From assembly GCF_029953285.1 (NCBI RefSeq), contig NZ_JASAOI010000017.1:216514-280513 (forward strand): a DNA stretch of 64,000 bases, written 5' to 3'. Made by a program: the position numbers and the translations under genes. Source of the stretch: Yinghuangia seranimata (GTDB lineage Bacteria > Actinomycetota > Actinomycetes > Streptomycetales > Streptomycetaceae). The notes under the pieces are model-generated. The model made no database searches. It was not told where the DNA came from and worked only from the letters and a program-made list of their open reading frames with translations. Each line of letters begins with the position of its first letter. Positions within the stretch are counted from its first letter, which is position 1. Below, in pieces: positions 9,004-16,233 of this stretch.

Positions 9004-9555
9004 ATGGTCGACGCCACGGACGGGATTGGCGTACAACGAGGCGCCCCCACACCCGAGACGCACGGCGGCGAGTCGCCGAGAGCGCGCCTGAACCGGGAGT
9101 ACGCCGAGCTCCTCCAGGAAGTGCGCATCGCCCAGGGCGGGATCCAGATCATGTTCGCCTCGCTGCTCGCGCTCGGCGTCACTCCGGCGTTCACCCGCGG
9201 CGACACTTTCGAACGCGTCGCCTACTGCGCCTCCCTCCTCTGCGCCGTCGGCGCGGCCGGGACCCTCATGGCTCCCGCCGTCCTCCACCGCCTGATGCAC
9301 GGCCGCGGCCTGAAGCGCGAACTCATCACCGCCGCCCACCGCTACCTGCTCACCGGCATGTGCTTCCTCGCCCTCGCCATCAGCCTGGCCCTGGTCGTGA
9401 CCCTCGACTTCGCCCTCGGCCTCCTCCCCGCCCTCGTCGGCGGCACGGCGGCCCTCACATGGTTCGCGGCGATGTGGCTCCTGACCCCCGTCCTCACCCG
9501 CAACCGCGCCGAAGCCGCCCGCAACCGCACGGAGTTGGCACCGGACACGAGGTAG
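9004..9555 (+). CDS. DUF6328-like small membrane protein
   Basis: A 183-aa protein with a hydrophilic start (LNREYAELLQEVRIAQGGIQIMFASLLALGVTPAF) and four hydrophobic segments: at about 55-70, 80-98, 118-140 and 145-165. The LLQEVRIAQGGIQIMFA opening is typical of the DUF6328 actinobacterial family. The function is unknown. A purine-rich GGAGGCGGTCG sequence precedes the ATG. It is probably a single gene, between the MFS terminator and the hairpin region. Confidence 0.72.
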   Translation: MVDATDGIGVQRGAPTPETHGGESPRARLNREYAELLQEVRIAQGGIQIMFASLLALGVTPAFTRGDTFERVAYCASLLCAVGAAGTLMAPAVLHRLMHGRGLKRELITAAHRYLLTGMCFLALAISLALVVTLDFALGLLPALVGGTAALTWFAAMWLLTPVLTRNRAEAARNRTELAPDTR

Positions 9556-9809
9556 CCCCCGCTCCGCGCCACCAGCCCCCCGTCGCCCGACGCGGCCAAG
9601 AGCCTCGCCGCGCTCCAAAGACCGCCTCTTGGAAGCTCCCCTGGTGAGCTCGCGGCCCGAGCCGGTCGGTCTTGCGCGAACGCGATACCTGCTGATGCAC
9701 AGCAAACACAGGGACCGCACCGCGCCATCAGGCCCGGCGATACTCAAAGACCCGCACGGGTAGGCCGGTTGGAGTGCGCTCAACACACGCTCGAACCACA
9801 CCAGGATTA

Positions 9810-9836
9810 CGCGACGCGGCCCAGGGCCGCGTCGCG
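9810..9836. repeat. Hairpin 1 of array
   Basis: CGCGACGCGGCCC (9810-9822) and its exact reverse complement (9824-9836) around a single A. Confidence 0.8.
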
Positions 9837-9905
9837 GTAGAACCCGCTGCCAACAGGCTGCCAACCCGCGCCGCAACGACCAGATCTGTGAAAATTCGCA
9901 GATTT

Positions 9906-9933
9906 CCGCGCCGCGCCATCCGGCGCGGCGCGG
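9906..9933. repeat. Hairpin 2 of array
   Basis: CCGCGCCGCGCC (9906-9917), loop ATCC, exact complement at 9922-9933. The same stem recurs in hairpin 4. Confidence 0.8.
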
Positions 9934-10041
9934 CCAAAAGCCCCACGTACGTACACCGGTGGGCCAGAAACTGCCGCCCGCTGCTCAGCGCGCTGCGCGC
10001 GCGACCGGCGGGGCTCGTGGCCCGAGCAGGTTGGTGTTCTT

Positions 10042-10070
10042 GCGCCGCCGCCCTGGTCGGGCGGCGGCGC
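10042..10070. repeat. Hairpin 3 of array
   Basis: GCGCCGCCGCCC (10042-10053), loop TGGTC, exact complement at 10059-10070. Confidence 0.8.
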
Positions 10071-10229
10071 GCCAAAACCCCATGGGGTACGTCGCCCAAC
10101 GCGCGCTTCGCGCCGTCGAGGCGGGGTGCATAGCCTGCACCGACGCCCGCTTGCGCGATGAGACCCGAACGTGCGGGAACGAACCTCGGATCCGATCAGC
10201 ACATGTCCCCGGAGGCACAACGCGAGGTT

Positions 10230-10257
10230 CCGCGCCGCGCCGGACGGCGCGGCGCGG
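10230..10257. repeat. Hairpin 4 of array
   Basis: CCGCGCCGCGCC (10230-10241), loop GGAC, exact complement at 10246-10257. The stem is identical to hairpin 2, but the loop differs. Confidence 0.8.
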
Positions 10258-10376
10258 CGCGGTCCCAACACCCAGCTAGGTACGCCGGTTGGACCCACGT
10301 GATGTCCCCGCAGAACCACATCACGGTGACGCCGTCGTCAACCGCAAAGGACCCGTTCGTACAACCATCAGAGTTG

Positions 10377-10508
10377 CGGGGGGGGGCCGGGGGGGGGGCC
10401 CCCCCCCGGGGGGGGGGGGGGGGGGGGGGTGTTTATAACAGCCAGGGGGGTGGGCCCCCCCGGCGGGGGGGGGGGGGCGCCCCCCCCCCCCCCCCCCCCC
10501 CGCCCCGG
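10377..10508. other. Poly-G/poly-C low-complexity block, probable assembly artefact
   Basis: Long runs of G, then C, then G, a short island (TGTTTATAACAGCCA) and again G then C runs. The pattern is unlike the rest of the window and resembles dark-cycle poly-G from two-colour sequencing joined to its reverse complement, possibly at a gap next to hard-to-read hairpins. A real homopolymer tract cannot be excluded. Nothing is annotated in it. Confidence 0.75.
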
Positions 10509-10767
10509 GTCTAGGCGTGACGGTTGTGCAGGTTAACCAACGGCGCGTGGTGCGACGAGCCGGCGGAGTGAGCTCTCGGAACGGGCCGGTTGCACTGCCG
10601 ACGGGTAGAGGAACCGGTCTCACTCCAGACCGTCGGTCACCCGTGGTCGTCACTCGATCGGCTGAACAGAGCCGATTGCGCGTTGTCGCAACACCCCACT
10701 CTTGCTCTGGCCGCCGTGCCACCGAGAACATCGAACGAATCACAGCCAACCGACCAGAGGGGGAGCA

Positions 10768-10971
10768 GTGAAGCTGACCGAGCTCGACAGCGAGTGCGAG
10801 ACCGGGCCGTGTCCGACGATCTACTTAACGGACACTGGTGAGCTAATCGTGCAGGGATTCAAGGTCGACGATCCGGAGGCACTGGCCACGATGCAGCTTC
10901 CGGAGAGCGAGTCGGCCGTGCGGATCCCTGTTGCTCTTCTCAAGCGGGTGGCTCGTGACCATCTCGCCTGA
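10768..10971 (+). CDS. Small (67-aa) protein of DUF6879 cassette
   Basis: GTG start at 10768 after GAGGGGGAGCA. The 67-aa product has paired cysteines (SECETGPCPTIYLTDTGE), a VQGFKV strand and a basic C-terminus. Short proteins of this type are common immediately upstream of DUF6879 genes in actinomycetes; the function is unknown. Its stop codon overlaps the start region of the next gene (17 bases), showing translational coupling. The base composition from here to 13.2 kb looks less GC-rich than the flanks, which fits an accessory cassette. Confidence 0.75.
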   Translation: MKLTELDSECETGPCPTIYLTDTGELIVQGFKVDDPEALATMQLPESESAVRIPVALLKRVARDHLA

Positions 10972-11476
10972 GGCGTTCGGAGCTCTGTTCGACTCCTTTC
11001 ACCGTGAGGCCTTTCGGCTCGAAACCCTGGACGACTACACAGGGTCTTCGAGTGCCGAGTACCTGCGGGCCTACTTCGCCGGCGAGCCCATGCCGGAGGG
11101 CTATAACGCCGGATGGCTGGCCCAGGTCCGCGGCAACACGGACGCCGGTCGGCGCATGTACCGGGTCCACGTCGTGACCCGACCGCTCTCCGACTACCTT
11201 CGGTACGAGCTGGATTGGGGCTACCGGACGAACATCACGGCCGGCGAGGAGTTTTTCATTCTCGACCTGACGGAACAGCCCAATCCACTCGAAGGCGTAC
11301 CGGACTACTGGATGTTCGATGACACGTCCGTGGTCTCGATGACGTACGACCAGCACGGAGTCTTTCTCGGTGCCGAGTTGGAAGCCGATCCGGCAAAGTG
11401 GCAGCACTGGCGGGACGTGGCCGTGAGCCATGCTGAGCCGTTCACTGACTGGTGGGAGCGGTACGGGACGGCGTGA
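10955..11476 (+). CDS. DUF6879 family protein
   Basis: A 173-aa protein read from the GTG at 10955 (an in-frame TTG or earlier codon would be unusual). It contains FDSFHREAFRLETLDDY near the start and the motifs RMYRVHVVTRPLSDYLRYEL, GEEFFILDLTE, DYWMFDD and WWERY at the end, all characteristic of DUF6879. No catalytic motif is known. Its stop overlaps the next gene by four bases (GTGA). Genes of this family sit beside HTH-DUF5753 regulators, so a common regulatory role is likely but unproven. Confidence 0.8.
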   Translation: MTISPEAFGALFDSFHREAFRLETLDDYTGSSSAEYLRAYFAGEPMPEGYNAGWLAQVRGNTDAGRRMYRVHVVTRPLSDYLRYELDWGYRTNITAGEEFFILDLTEQPNPLEGVPDYWMFDDTSVVSMTYDQHGVFLGAELEADPAKWQHWRDVAVSHAEPFTDWWERYGTA

Positions 11477-12285
11477 AAGGCAACATCGGCGGCACGTTGC
11501 GAGAGCTGCGCCAGGCGAGCGGGAAAGAAGCCAAGGCGGTGGCCCGCAGTGCTGCGATGTCCGCGTCCAAGCTGAGCCGGATCGAGACCGGCAGGCTTGT
11601 CCCGAGTGCGATGGACGTCGACCGCATCCTGACGGCACTCGGCGTCTCTCCCGAGATACGAACCCGGTTGACCGAGCTGGCCCGCAAAGAGGCCACAGAA
11701 GCCACCGCGTGGCGCCTGTACCGGCGCGCCGGGCTCCACCATCACCAGGAAGCCATTGGTGCCGTCGAGGCAGAGACGGCGGTTCAACGGGTATTCCAGC
11801 CGTCCTGCATTCCCGGCCTGTGTCAGACGCCGGAGTACGTGCGGGGCATCCTGGCTCCGAAGGCACTGAGCGACGACGTCCTCGCCCGCACCGTAGGGGC
11901 CAGGCTCGAGAGGCAAGAGGTTCTGTACGACCCGGCCAAGTCGTTCCGCTACCTGATCACCGAATCGGTGCTCCGCTGGCGGCTGCTGCCCGCTCCGGCC
12001 ATGGCAGTACAGCTTGATCGGCTGATCACGCTGTCCCGGCTCCCGAACGTCTGGATCGGGGCGGTACCGCTCTCAGCGCCCATGACCGAGGTGCCGACGT
12101 CGTCCTTCGTGATCTTCGACAGCCGCATGGTGATCGTGGAGATCCCCCACGCGGAGATCACCACCAGCGAGCCGAAAGACGTCGAGCTGTACCTGGCGAA
12201 GTTCGAACGCTTCGAGCAGACGGCCGTTACCGGCGAAGAAATGCGCGCCCTGGTCGGCGGCATCCGGGACGAGTTTTTGCGGTAA
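11473..12285 (+). CDS. WhiJ-like HTH regulator with DUF5753 domain
   Basis: A 270-aa protein. An Xre-type helix-turn-helix occupies residues 1-55 (GTLRELRQASGKEAKAVARSAAMSASKLSRIETGR), followed by a DUF5753 domain (from LYRRAGLHHHQEAIGAVEAE to the C-terminus, with IPGLCQTPEYVRGIL and RLERQEVLYDP). These proteins are paired with DUF397 proteins in Streptomyces developmental and antibiotic regulation (WhiJ, AbaA-type sets) and are sometimes described as antitoxin-like. The GTG at 11473 overlaps the DUF6879 stop. The DUF397-like partner is 147 bases downstream. Confidence 0.88.
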   Translation: MKGNIGGTLRELRQASGKEAKAVARSAAMSASKLSRIETGRLVPSAMDVDRILTALGVSPEIRTRLTELARKEATEATAWRLYRRAGLHHHQEAIGAVEAETAVQRVFQPSCIPGLCQTPEYVRGILAPKALSDDVLARTVGARLERQEVLYDPAKSFRYLITESVLRWRLLPAPAMAVQLDRLITLSRLPNVWIGAVPLSAPMTEVPTSSFVIFDSRMVIVEIPHAEITTSEPKDVELYLAKFERFEQTAVTGEEMRALVGGIRDEFLR

Positions 12286-12432
12286 CAGGCAACGATCTGG
12301 ATGGCGGCCCGAGGCCGACCTACGGTGAGTTCCCGTCAGCGCTGACGGCTCATCAATCCATCCAGACATTCCGCCCGATTCGGGGGCGGGGCAGGGCTCT
12401 TGCCGCCCTGACAGCTACAGGAGGTTCCAGCG

Positions 12433-12678
12433 ATGCGTGAGCTCAACCTCTACGAGATCGAGATCCCGGACGGACTGCCCGCATACAAAGCGTGCGGCGG
12501 CAACCAGGGCGGCGGAGACGACACCGAGACGTGTCCGACGCTCCGAGAGGTGCCCGGCGTCGACGGTGGGCTGTGGATCATGGGCGACACCAAACGCCCC
12601 GGTGCAGAGCTGCGGTTCACCACAGTCGAGCTGCTGAACGCAGGGATCGACCCGGCACGCTTCGACAAGGCCGTGTGA
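12433..12678 (+). CDS. DUF397-like small protein
   Basis: An 81-aa protein with a strong AGGAGG site nine bases before the ATG. The layout CGGNQGGGDDTETCPTLREVPGVDGGLWIMGDTKRPGAELRFTTVELLNAG mirrors DUF397: a Cys-containing strand, a conserved G-D-(S/T)-K turn and a hydrophobic RFT-x-E helix. It is more divergent than standard DUF397. By analogy it should bind or antagonise the HTH-DUF5753 protein encoded upstream. The 147-bp gap may carry its own promoter. Confidence 0.65.
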   Translation: MRELNLYEIEIPDGLPAYKACGGNQGGGDDTETCPTLREVPGVDGGLWIMGDTKRPGAELRFTTVELLNAGIDPARFDKAV

Positions 12679-12757
12679 TCCGACCCCTGACAGCCCCGGT
12701 CGCCCGGTTCCGGCAGAACGAGGCGGCCGGGGCCTCGCCGGCCCGTGAGGGGGCAAG

Positions 12758-13210
12758 GTGCAGCACCACGTTCACGGCTACCGGTGGACCGGCCGAGGGG
12801 CCGATCTGGCAAGCGACGAAGGTCGGCGTCCGGAACACCCTGACTTCGATCCCAGGCATCCGGGCATTGCCGAAAGGAAGCGACCGGTCCTGCTGTTCCG
12901 GCAGGATGACCGGCCGCCGCTCGTCGTCCACCACTGGTTGCTGAAGCCGATCCAACCGCACGCGACGTTCGAGCACCCGAAGCAGGCCGTTGACTGGCTG
13001 GCCGATGAGTGGCGAACGTCCGGCGCCGAAGCCGCCGACCACGTAGCCGCACAGGACCGGCGGGAGTACGCCGAGGGCTCCCTGGCGCAGGGGAACGACG
13101 TGGTGTGGTCTGTGTGGATGCCTGGTGGCAACGTCGTCTACCGAGCAGCCGTCCCCTGCCCTACCCGTGGCATCCACGGCCCGGTGGTGTCGTGCCCCAT
13201 TGGGCTGTGA
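12758..13210 (+). CDS. Hypothetical protein at end of WhiJ-like cassette
   Basis: A 150-aa protein from a GTG after GAGGGGGCAAG. I do not recognise the family. It is hydrophilic, with aromatic patches (PPLVVHHWLLKP, VVWSVWMPGGNVVYRA), no signal peptide and no membrane segment. The frame is better supported than its competitors because of the ribosome site, the position 79 bases after the DUF397-like gene and the balanced amino-acid composition. It may be the fifth gene of the cassette. Confidence 0.55.
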   Translation: MQHHVHGYRWTGRGADLASDEGRRPEHPDFDPRHPGIAERKRPVLLFRQDDRPPLVVHHWLLKPIQPHATFEHPKQAVDWLADEWRTSGAEAADHVAAQDRREYAEGSLAQGNDVVWSVWMPGGNVVYRAAVPCPTRGIHGPVVSCPIGL

Positions 13211-13236
13211 GACCAACTGCCGACAACTCGGTCCGG

Positions 13237-13710
13237 TCAGGCGGCGGTGGTGAGGGCGGTGCGGGCGAGGGGGGCGGTTGCCGGGGTGAGGGTGACCGGG
13301 GTGGTGGGCTTCGGGCGGGCGAAGACGAAGAGGCGGAGGATGGCGAAGCGGCCGATGCCGGCGAGGCCTGAGGCGGTGAGGTAGACGGCCTGGCCGGTGA
13401 GGGTGCCGGCGTTCGGGGCGACCGCGTCGAGGGCCAGCATCGCGACGGTGGTGAAGAGGTAGCAGACCACGGCGGTGCCGGTCGATTCGACGTGGACGCG
13501 CCAGCTCGCGCGGCCGTTGCGGAAGGTGAAGCGGCTGTGCAGCTCGTTCGCGAGGAGGGTCGAGACGACGGTGATGACGGCGTTCGCGACGGCCACCGAC
13601 ATGCCGGCGGAGAGGTACACGAGGGCCGCGCTCGAGGCGATTCCGGTGCCGCCGCCGAAGACCACGAAGCGGATGAACGACCCGATGGCTCCCGGCTGGC
13701 GGCTGTTCAC
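13237..13710 (-). CDS. GtrA family membrane protein
   Basis: A 157-aa protein with four membrane segments: FIRFVVFGGGTGIASSAALVYL, VAVANAVITVVSTLLANEL, GTAVVCYLFTTVAMLAL and AVYLTASGLAGIGRFAILRLFVF, with the HSRFTF motif between the second and third. This is the GtrA/DPMS-associated fold, which helps to move or present polyprenyl-linked sugars for cell-wall glycosylation. The GTG at 13710 has a good GAGGGAG site seven bases upstream, so I prefer it to the ATG at 13758. It converges with the unknown gene to its left. Confidence 0.88.
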   Translation of the reverse strand: MNSRQPGAIGSFIRFVVFGGGTGIASSAALVYLSAGMSVAVANAVITVVSTLLANELHSRFTFRNGRASWRVHVESTGTAVVCYLFTTVAMLALDAVAPNAGTLTGQAVYLTASGLAGIGRFAILRLFVFARPKPTTPVTLTPATAPLARTALTTAA

Positions 13711-13905
13711 TGGTGTGCTCCCTCGTCCCCTGGCGGCCCCGTTGTCCGCGTGCCTCAAATCTAGAAATTGAGGCTCGTCGGCCCCATGGGGGACGCTGCC
13801 GTCTTGGGGTGGGGCCAGCCCCCCTTCGGACAGGGGGGTTCAGTCACACGGCGGCGCCGGGAAATGAACTGCCGGTCTCCGCGCGGTGCTGGTCATCCTC
13901 GCGGA

Positions 13906-14460
13906 ATGGGGAGCTCGGATACGGCGTACCGCGGGTGGGGGTTCTGGGCCTGGGACTCTCAGGTCGAGGTGTGGCTACATCTGCTCGCGGAGGAGTCCGC
14001 TGGGGTGGTCGAGCGGGTGGGATGGCTCGACGAGGCCGCGCGGGACTGGCGGGTGCAGGCGACGGCGGGGTACGTGGGATGCGTGTCCGCGGGCCTCGAT
14101 CGGCACCTGGGCGGGGACGCTGATCGGGTCGCCGTCGTGCTCGGGCTGTCGGGACGCGCCCGGGCCCGGCTGATGGGATGGTCACCGGCGATCCCGACGG
14201 ATGTGGTCAACGGGTTCGGTACGGGCGGCGCCGGGTCGCGGTTCGAGAGCGAGCCGAGTGTCGAGCCGTTCCTGGCTTGCGCGGACGCTTTTATGGCTCT
14301 GCTGCGCGAGGGCGTCTGCCTGCGCGCGCGCGAAGTAGCGGAAGGGCGCGCGGCGCAGGAGATTGAAGCGTTCTATGGCGGGGCGCCGGCACCGTTGCCG
14401 GATGGCGTTGTGCCTGCGGATGACGGCGAACTCGCGGCTGGGGACGCCGCCCAGTGGTGA
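13906..14460 (+). CDS. Hypothetical protein
   Basis: A 184-aa protein from the ATG at 13906; the frame upstream of it is low-complexity. It begins MGSSDTAYRGWGFWAWDSQVE-type aromatic-rich sequence, then helical segments (HLLAEESAGVVERVGWLDEAARDW) and an RARARLMGW motif. I do not recognise a named family. It is soluble, with no signal peptide, and divergent from the GtrA gene. A terminator hairpin follows at 14485-14513. Confidence 0.6.
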   Translation: MGSSDTAYRGWGFWAWDSQVEVWLHLLAEESAGVVERVGWLDEAARDWRVQATAGYVGCVSAGLDRHLGGDADRVAVVLGLSGRARARLMGWSPAIPTDVVNGFGTGGAGSRFESEPSVEPFLACADAFMALLREGVCLRAREVAEGRAAQEIEAFYGGAPAPLPDGVVPADDGELAAGDAAQW

Positions 14461-14484
14461 CGTTCGGTCGCACGTCGGCTTTTA

Positions 14485-14513
14485 CGCGGCGCCGCCTGGT
14501 TGGCGGCGCCGCG
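14485..14513 (+). terminator. Terminator hairpin
   Basis: A perfect 12-bp stem (CGCGGCGCCGCC with its complement) around the loop TGGTT, 24 bases past the preceding stop codon. It resembles hairpin 3 of the 9.6-10.3 kb array. Confidence 0.65.
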
Positions 14514-14879
14514 CACCCCTTGCCCGGTTAACTCTGCCTCGCCCGGCGGCTGCACGAGCGTGCGCGTCCACCATGGCATTGGACGAGGCCGCTGCGCCCC
14601 GACAAGAGGTGCCAATGCTTCCCATGGCGTAAGCGTTGCGCGCCATGCTCCGACGGGAGCGGCGCGCGCCAGGGTGGAGGCTCGCGCGGTGTCGGCTATC
14701 CGACGAGAGGTGGCTCCACAGTGCGGTGAACGCGGCGCGGCGGGGCAGGCGGAGCTGCGGGCAGACGTTCGGGCGCGCAGCTCCGGCTGACCGTGGGTCG
14801 CGGGAGGGGCCGCCCACGGCCCGGTGCGCGGGGGGCGGTTGGCCGGGTCTCGCGCGGGCGGGGTGCCCGTCGACCCCGT

Positions 14880-15095
14880 GCCGGGCGCGTGGGCCGTGCG
14901 GCGTGCCGTTGGCCACGTGGCCGTCGGCGCTGCGCGTGCGGTGGCCGCGTGGCGGCGGCCGTGCGGCATGGCGGCGGCCGTGCGGCATGGCGTCGGCCAT
15001 GCAGCGTGGCGTGGGCCGTGCAGGCGTGGCGTGGGCCGTGAGGCGTGCCGTTGGCCGCGTGGCGCCGGCGGCGTGCCGTTGGTCGCCTGGTGTGA
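14880..15095. repeat. Degenerate minisatellite (GTGGC-GGCCGTGCGGC type)
   Basis: About ten imperfect copies of a roughly 17-20 base unit such as GTGGCGGCGGCCGTGCGGCA, including two adjacent near-identical copies at about 14950-14990. No gene use is apparent. Confidence 0.75.
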
Positions 15096-15190
15096 CGGGC
15101 CAGGGCCGCCTCTGCGTTCGCTCAGGAGGGCGTCAGGCGGCGCCGGGGGCGTCAGGCCGAGGGTGGGCCGGGCCCCGCCGGGTTAGGGCC

Positions 15191-16189
15191 TCAGCAGCTG
15201 CGTTCGACGACCAGTTCGCACAGGGACTGGAGGGCCTGCTTGGCCGGGCAGTCCGGGAGGGGGGTCAGGACGTCGCGGGCCTCGTCGGCGTAGCGGCGGG
15301 TGTCTTCGCGCGCGCGTTCGAGGGCCGGGTGGGCGCGGAGGAGGGTGAGGGCCTCGGCGTGCTGGTCGTCGTCGGTCAGGGGGCCGGAGAGCAGGCCGAC
15401 GAGGTGGGCGTCCTGGGGCTGCGCGGTGGCGCGCAGGTGGAGGACGGGGAGGGTGGGGACGCCTTCGCGGAGGTCGGTGCCGGGGGTCTTGCCGGACTCG
15501 GTGGAGTCGCTGGCGATGTCGAGGACGTCGTCGGCGAGCTGGAAGGCGACGCCGATGCGCTCGCCGTAGCGGGTGAGGATCTCGACGACCTGGTCGTCGG
15601 CGCCGGCGAACATGGCGCCGAACTGGCCCGCGGTGGCGATGAGCGACCCGGTCTTGTCGGCGATGACGGCGAGGTAGTGCTCGACGGGGTCGTCGCCGGG
15701 GTTGGGGCCGACGGTTTCGCGGATCTGGCCTGTGACAAGTCGAGCGAAGGCGCGGGCCTGGATGCGGACCGCCTCGTCGCCGAGGTCGGCGACGATCTCG
15801 GAGGCCTTGGCGAAGAGGAAGTCGCCGGTGAGGATGGCGACGGAGTTGTCCCAGCGGGCGTTGGCGCTGGGTGCGCCGCGGCGCAGGGCGGCCTCGTCCA
15901 TGACGTCGTCGTGGTAGAGCGTCGCGAGGTGGGTGAGCTCGCAGACGACGGCGGCGGGGACGACGCCGGGCGCCTGGGGGTCGCCGAACTGGGCGGCGAG
16001 GAGGGTCAGCAAGGGCCGGAACCGCTTGCCGCCCGCCTCGACCAGGTGCCGCGACGTCTGGGTGAGGTACGGGAACTCGCTCTTGGTGGCGGCGAGGAGC
16101 TCCTGCTCCACCGCCGCCATCCCGGCGCGGATCTCCGCGTCCAGTTCACCGTCATGGACGCTCAGCCCGAAGGGCCCCACGATCGTCAT
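15191..16189 (-). CDS. Long-chain polyprenyl diphosphate synthase
   Basis: A 332-aa trans-prenyltransferase. The substrate-binding GGKRFRP is at 53-59, the first aspartate-rich motif DDVMD at 94-98 and the second, DDVLD, at 220-224. It extends farnesyl or geranylgeranyl diphosphate with IPP. Small residues ahead of the first DDxxD fit a long product, so it probably makes the side chain of menaquinone. It lies 44 bases after nuoN on the same strand, and the menaquinone genes further right make that assignment stronger. The chain length cannot be read from sequence. Confidence 0.92.
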   Translation of the reverse strand: MTIVGPFGLSVHDGELDAEIRAGMAAVEQELLAATKSEFPYLTQTSRHLVEAGGKRFRPLLTLLAAQFGDPQAPGVVPAAVVCELTHLATLYHDDVMDEAALRRGAPSANARWDNSVAILTGDFLFAKASEIVADLGDEAVRIQARAFARLVTGQIRETVGPNPGDDPVEHYLAVIADKTGSLIATAGQFGAMFAGADDQVVEILTRYGERIGVAFQLADDVLDIASDSTESGKTPGTDLREGVPTLPVLHLRATAQPQDAHLVGLLSGPLTDDDQHAEALTLLRAHPALERAREDTRRYADEARDVLTPLPDCPAKQALQSLCELVVERSC

Positions 16190-16233
16190 GCCGGTGCACT
16201 CCTCATGGTCGCGCAGCGTATCTGCGCCTGCTG

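Larger units (their letters stand above)
9640..10300. repeat. Array of degenerate hairpin-bearing repeats
   Basis: Four or more related units about 135-195 bp apart. Each has a strong GC-rich hairpin followed by a segment like CCAAAA-CCCCA-n-GGTACG-CCGGTTGG (around 9744-9770 decayed, 9931-9962, 10071-10098, 10261-10292). The perfect hairpins are at 9810-9836 (13-bp arms, 1-nt centre), 9906-9933 (12 bp, loop ATCC), 10042-10070 (12 bp, 5-nt loop) and 10230-10257 (12 bp, loop GGAC). A second shared motif, GCCCGAGC-GGT-GGT-CTTGCGC, is at 9656 and 10020. I support no protein here. Possible natures are REP/BIME-like elements, a structured RNA or the remains of a mobile element. Confidence 0.6.
14461..15190. 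other. Gene-free region with minisatellite
   Basis: About 730 bases between the unknown gene and the prenyl synthase. It contains the hairpin at 14485-14513 and the tandem repeat at 14880-15095. Long open frames here are artefacts of repeat and GC content. Confidence 0.6.

Noticed and set aside
9810..10257. Telomere-like or attC-like interpretation of the hairpins
   Set aside because: No telomere terminal sequence or integron integrase, and the region lies within a conserved chromosomal context; only the structure is reported.
9640..10300. CRISPR array
   Set aside because: Repeats are too long and degenerate, spacings differ and no cas genes are present.
9728..10319. Several overlapping frames in the hairpin array
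   Set aside because: Hairpins interrupt them and composition is not protein-like; better explained as repeats.
10590..10841. 83-aa frame overlapping the 67-aa gene
   Set aside because: It has a different frame, no ribosome site and no conserved pattern; the GTG at 10768 fits better.
14482..15000. Minus-strand frame with HGRR repeats
   Set aside because: It is a translation of the minisatellite; no ribosome site or homology.
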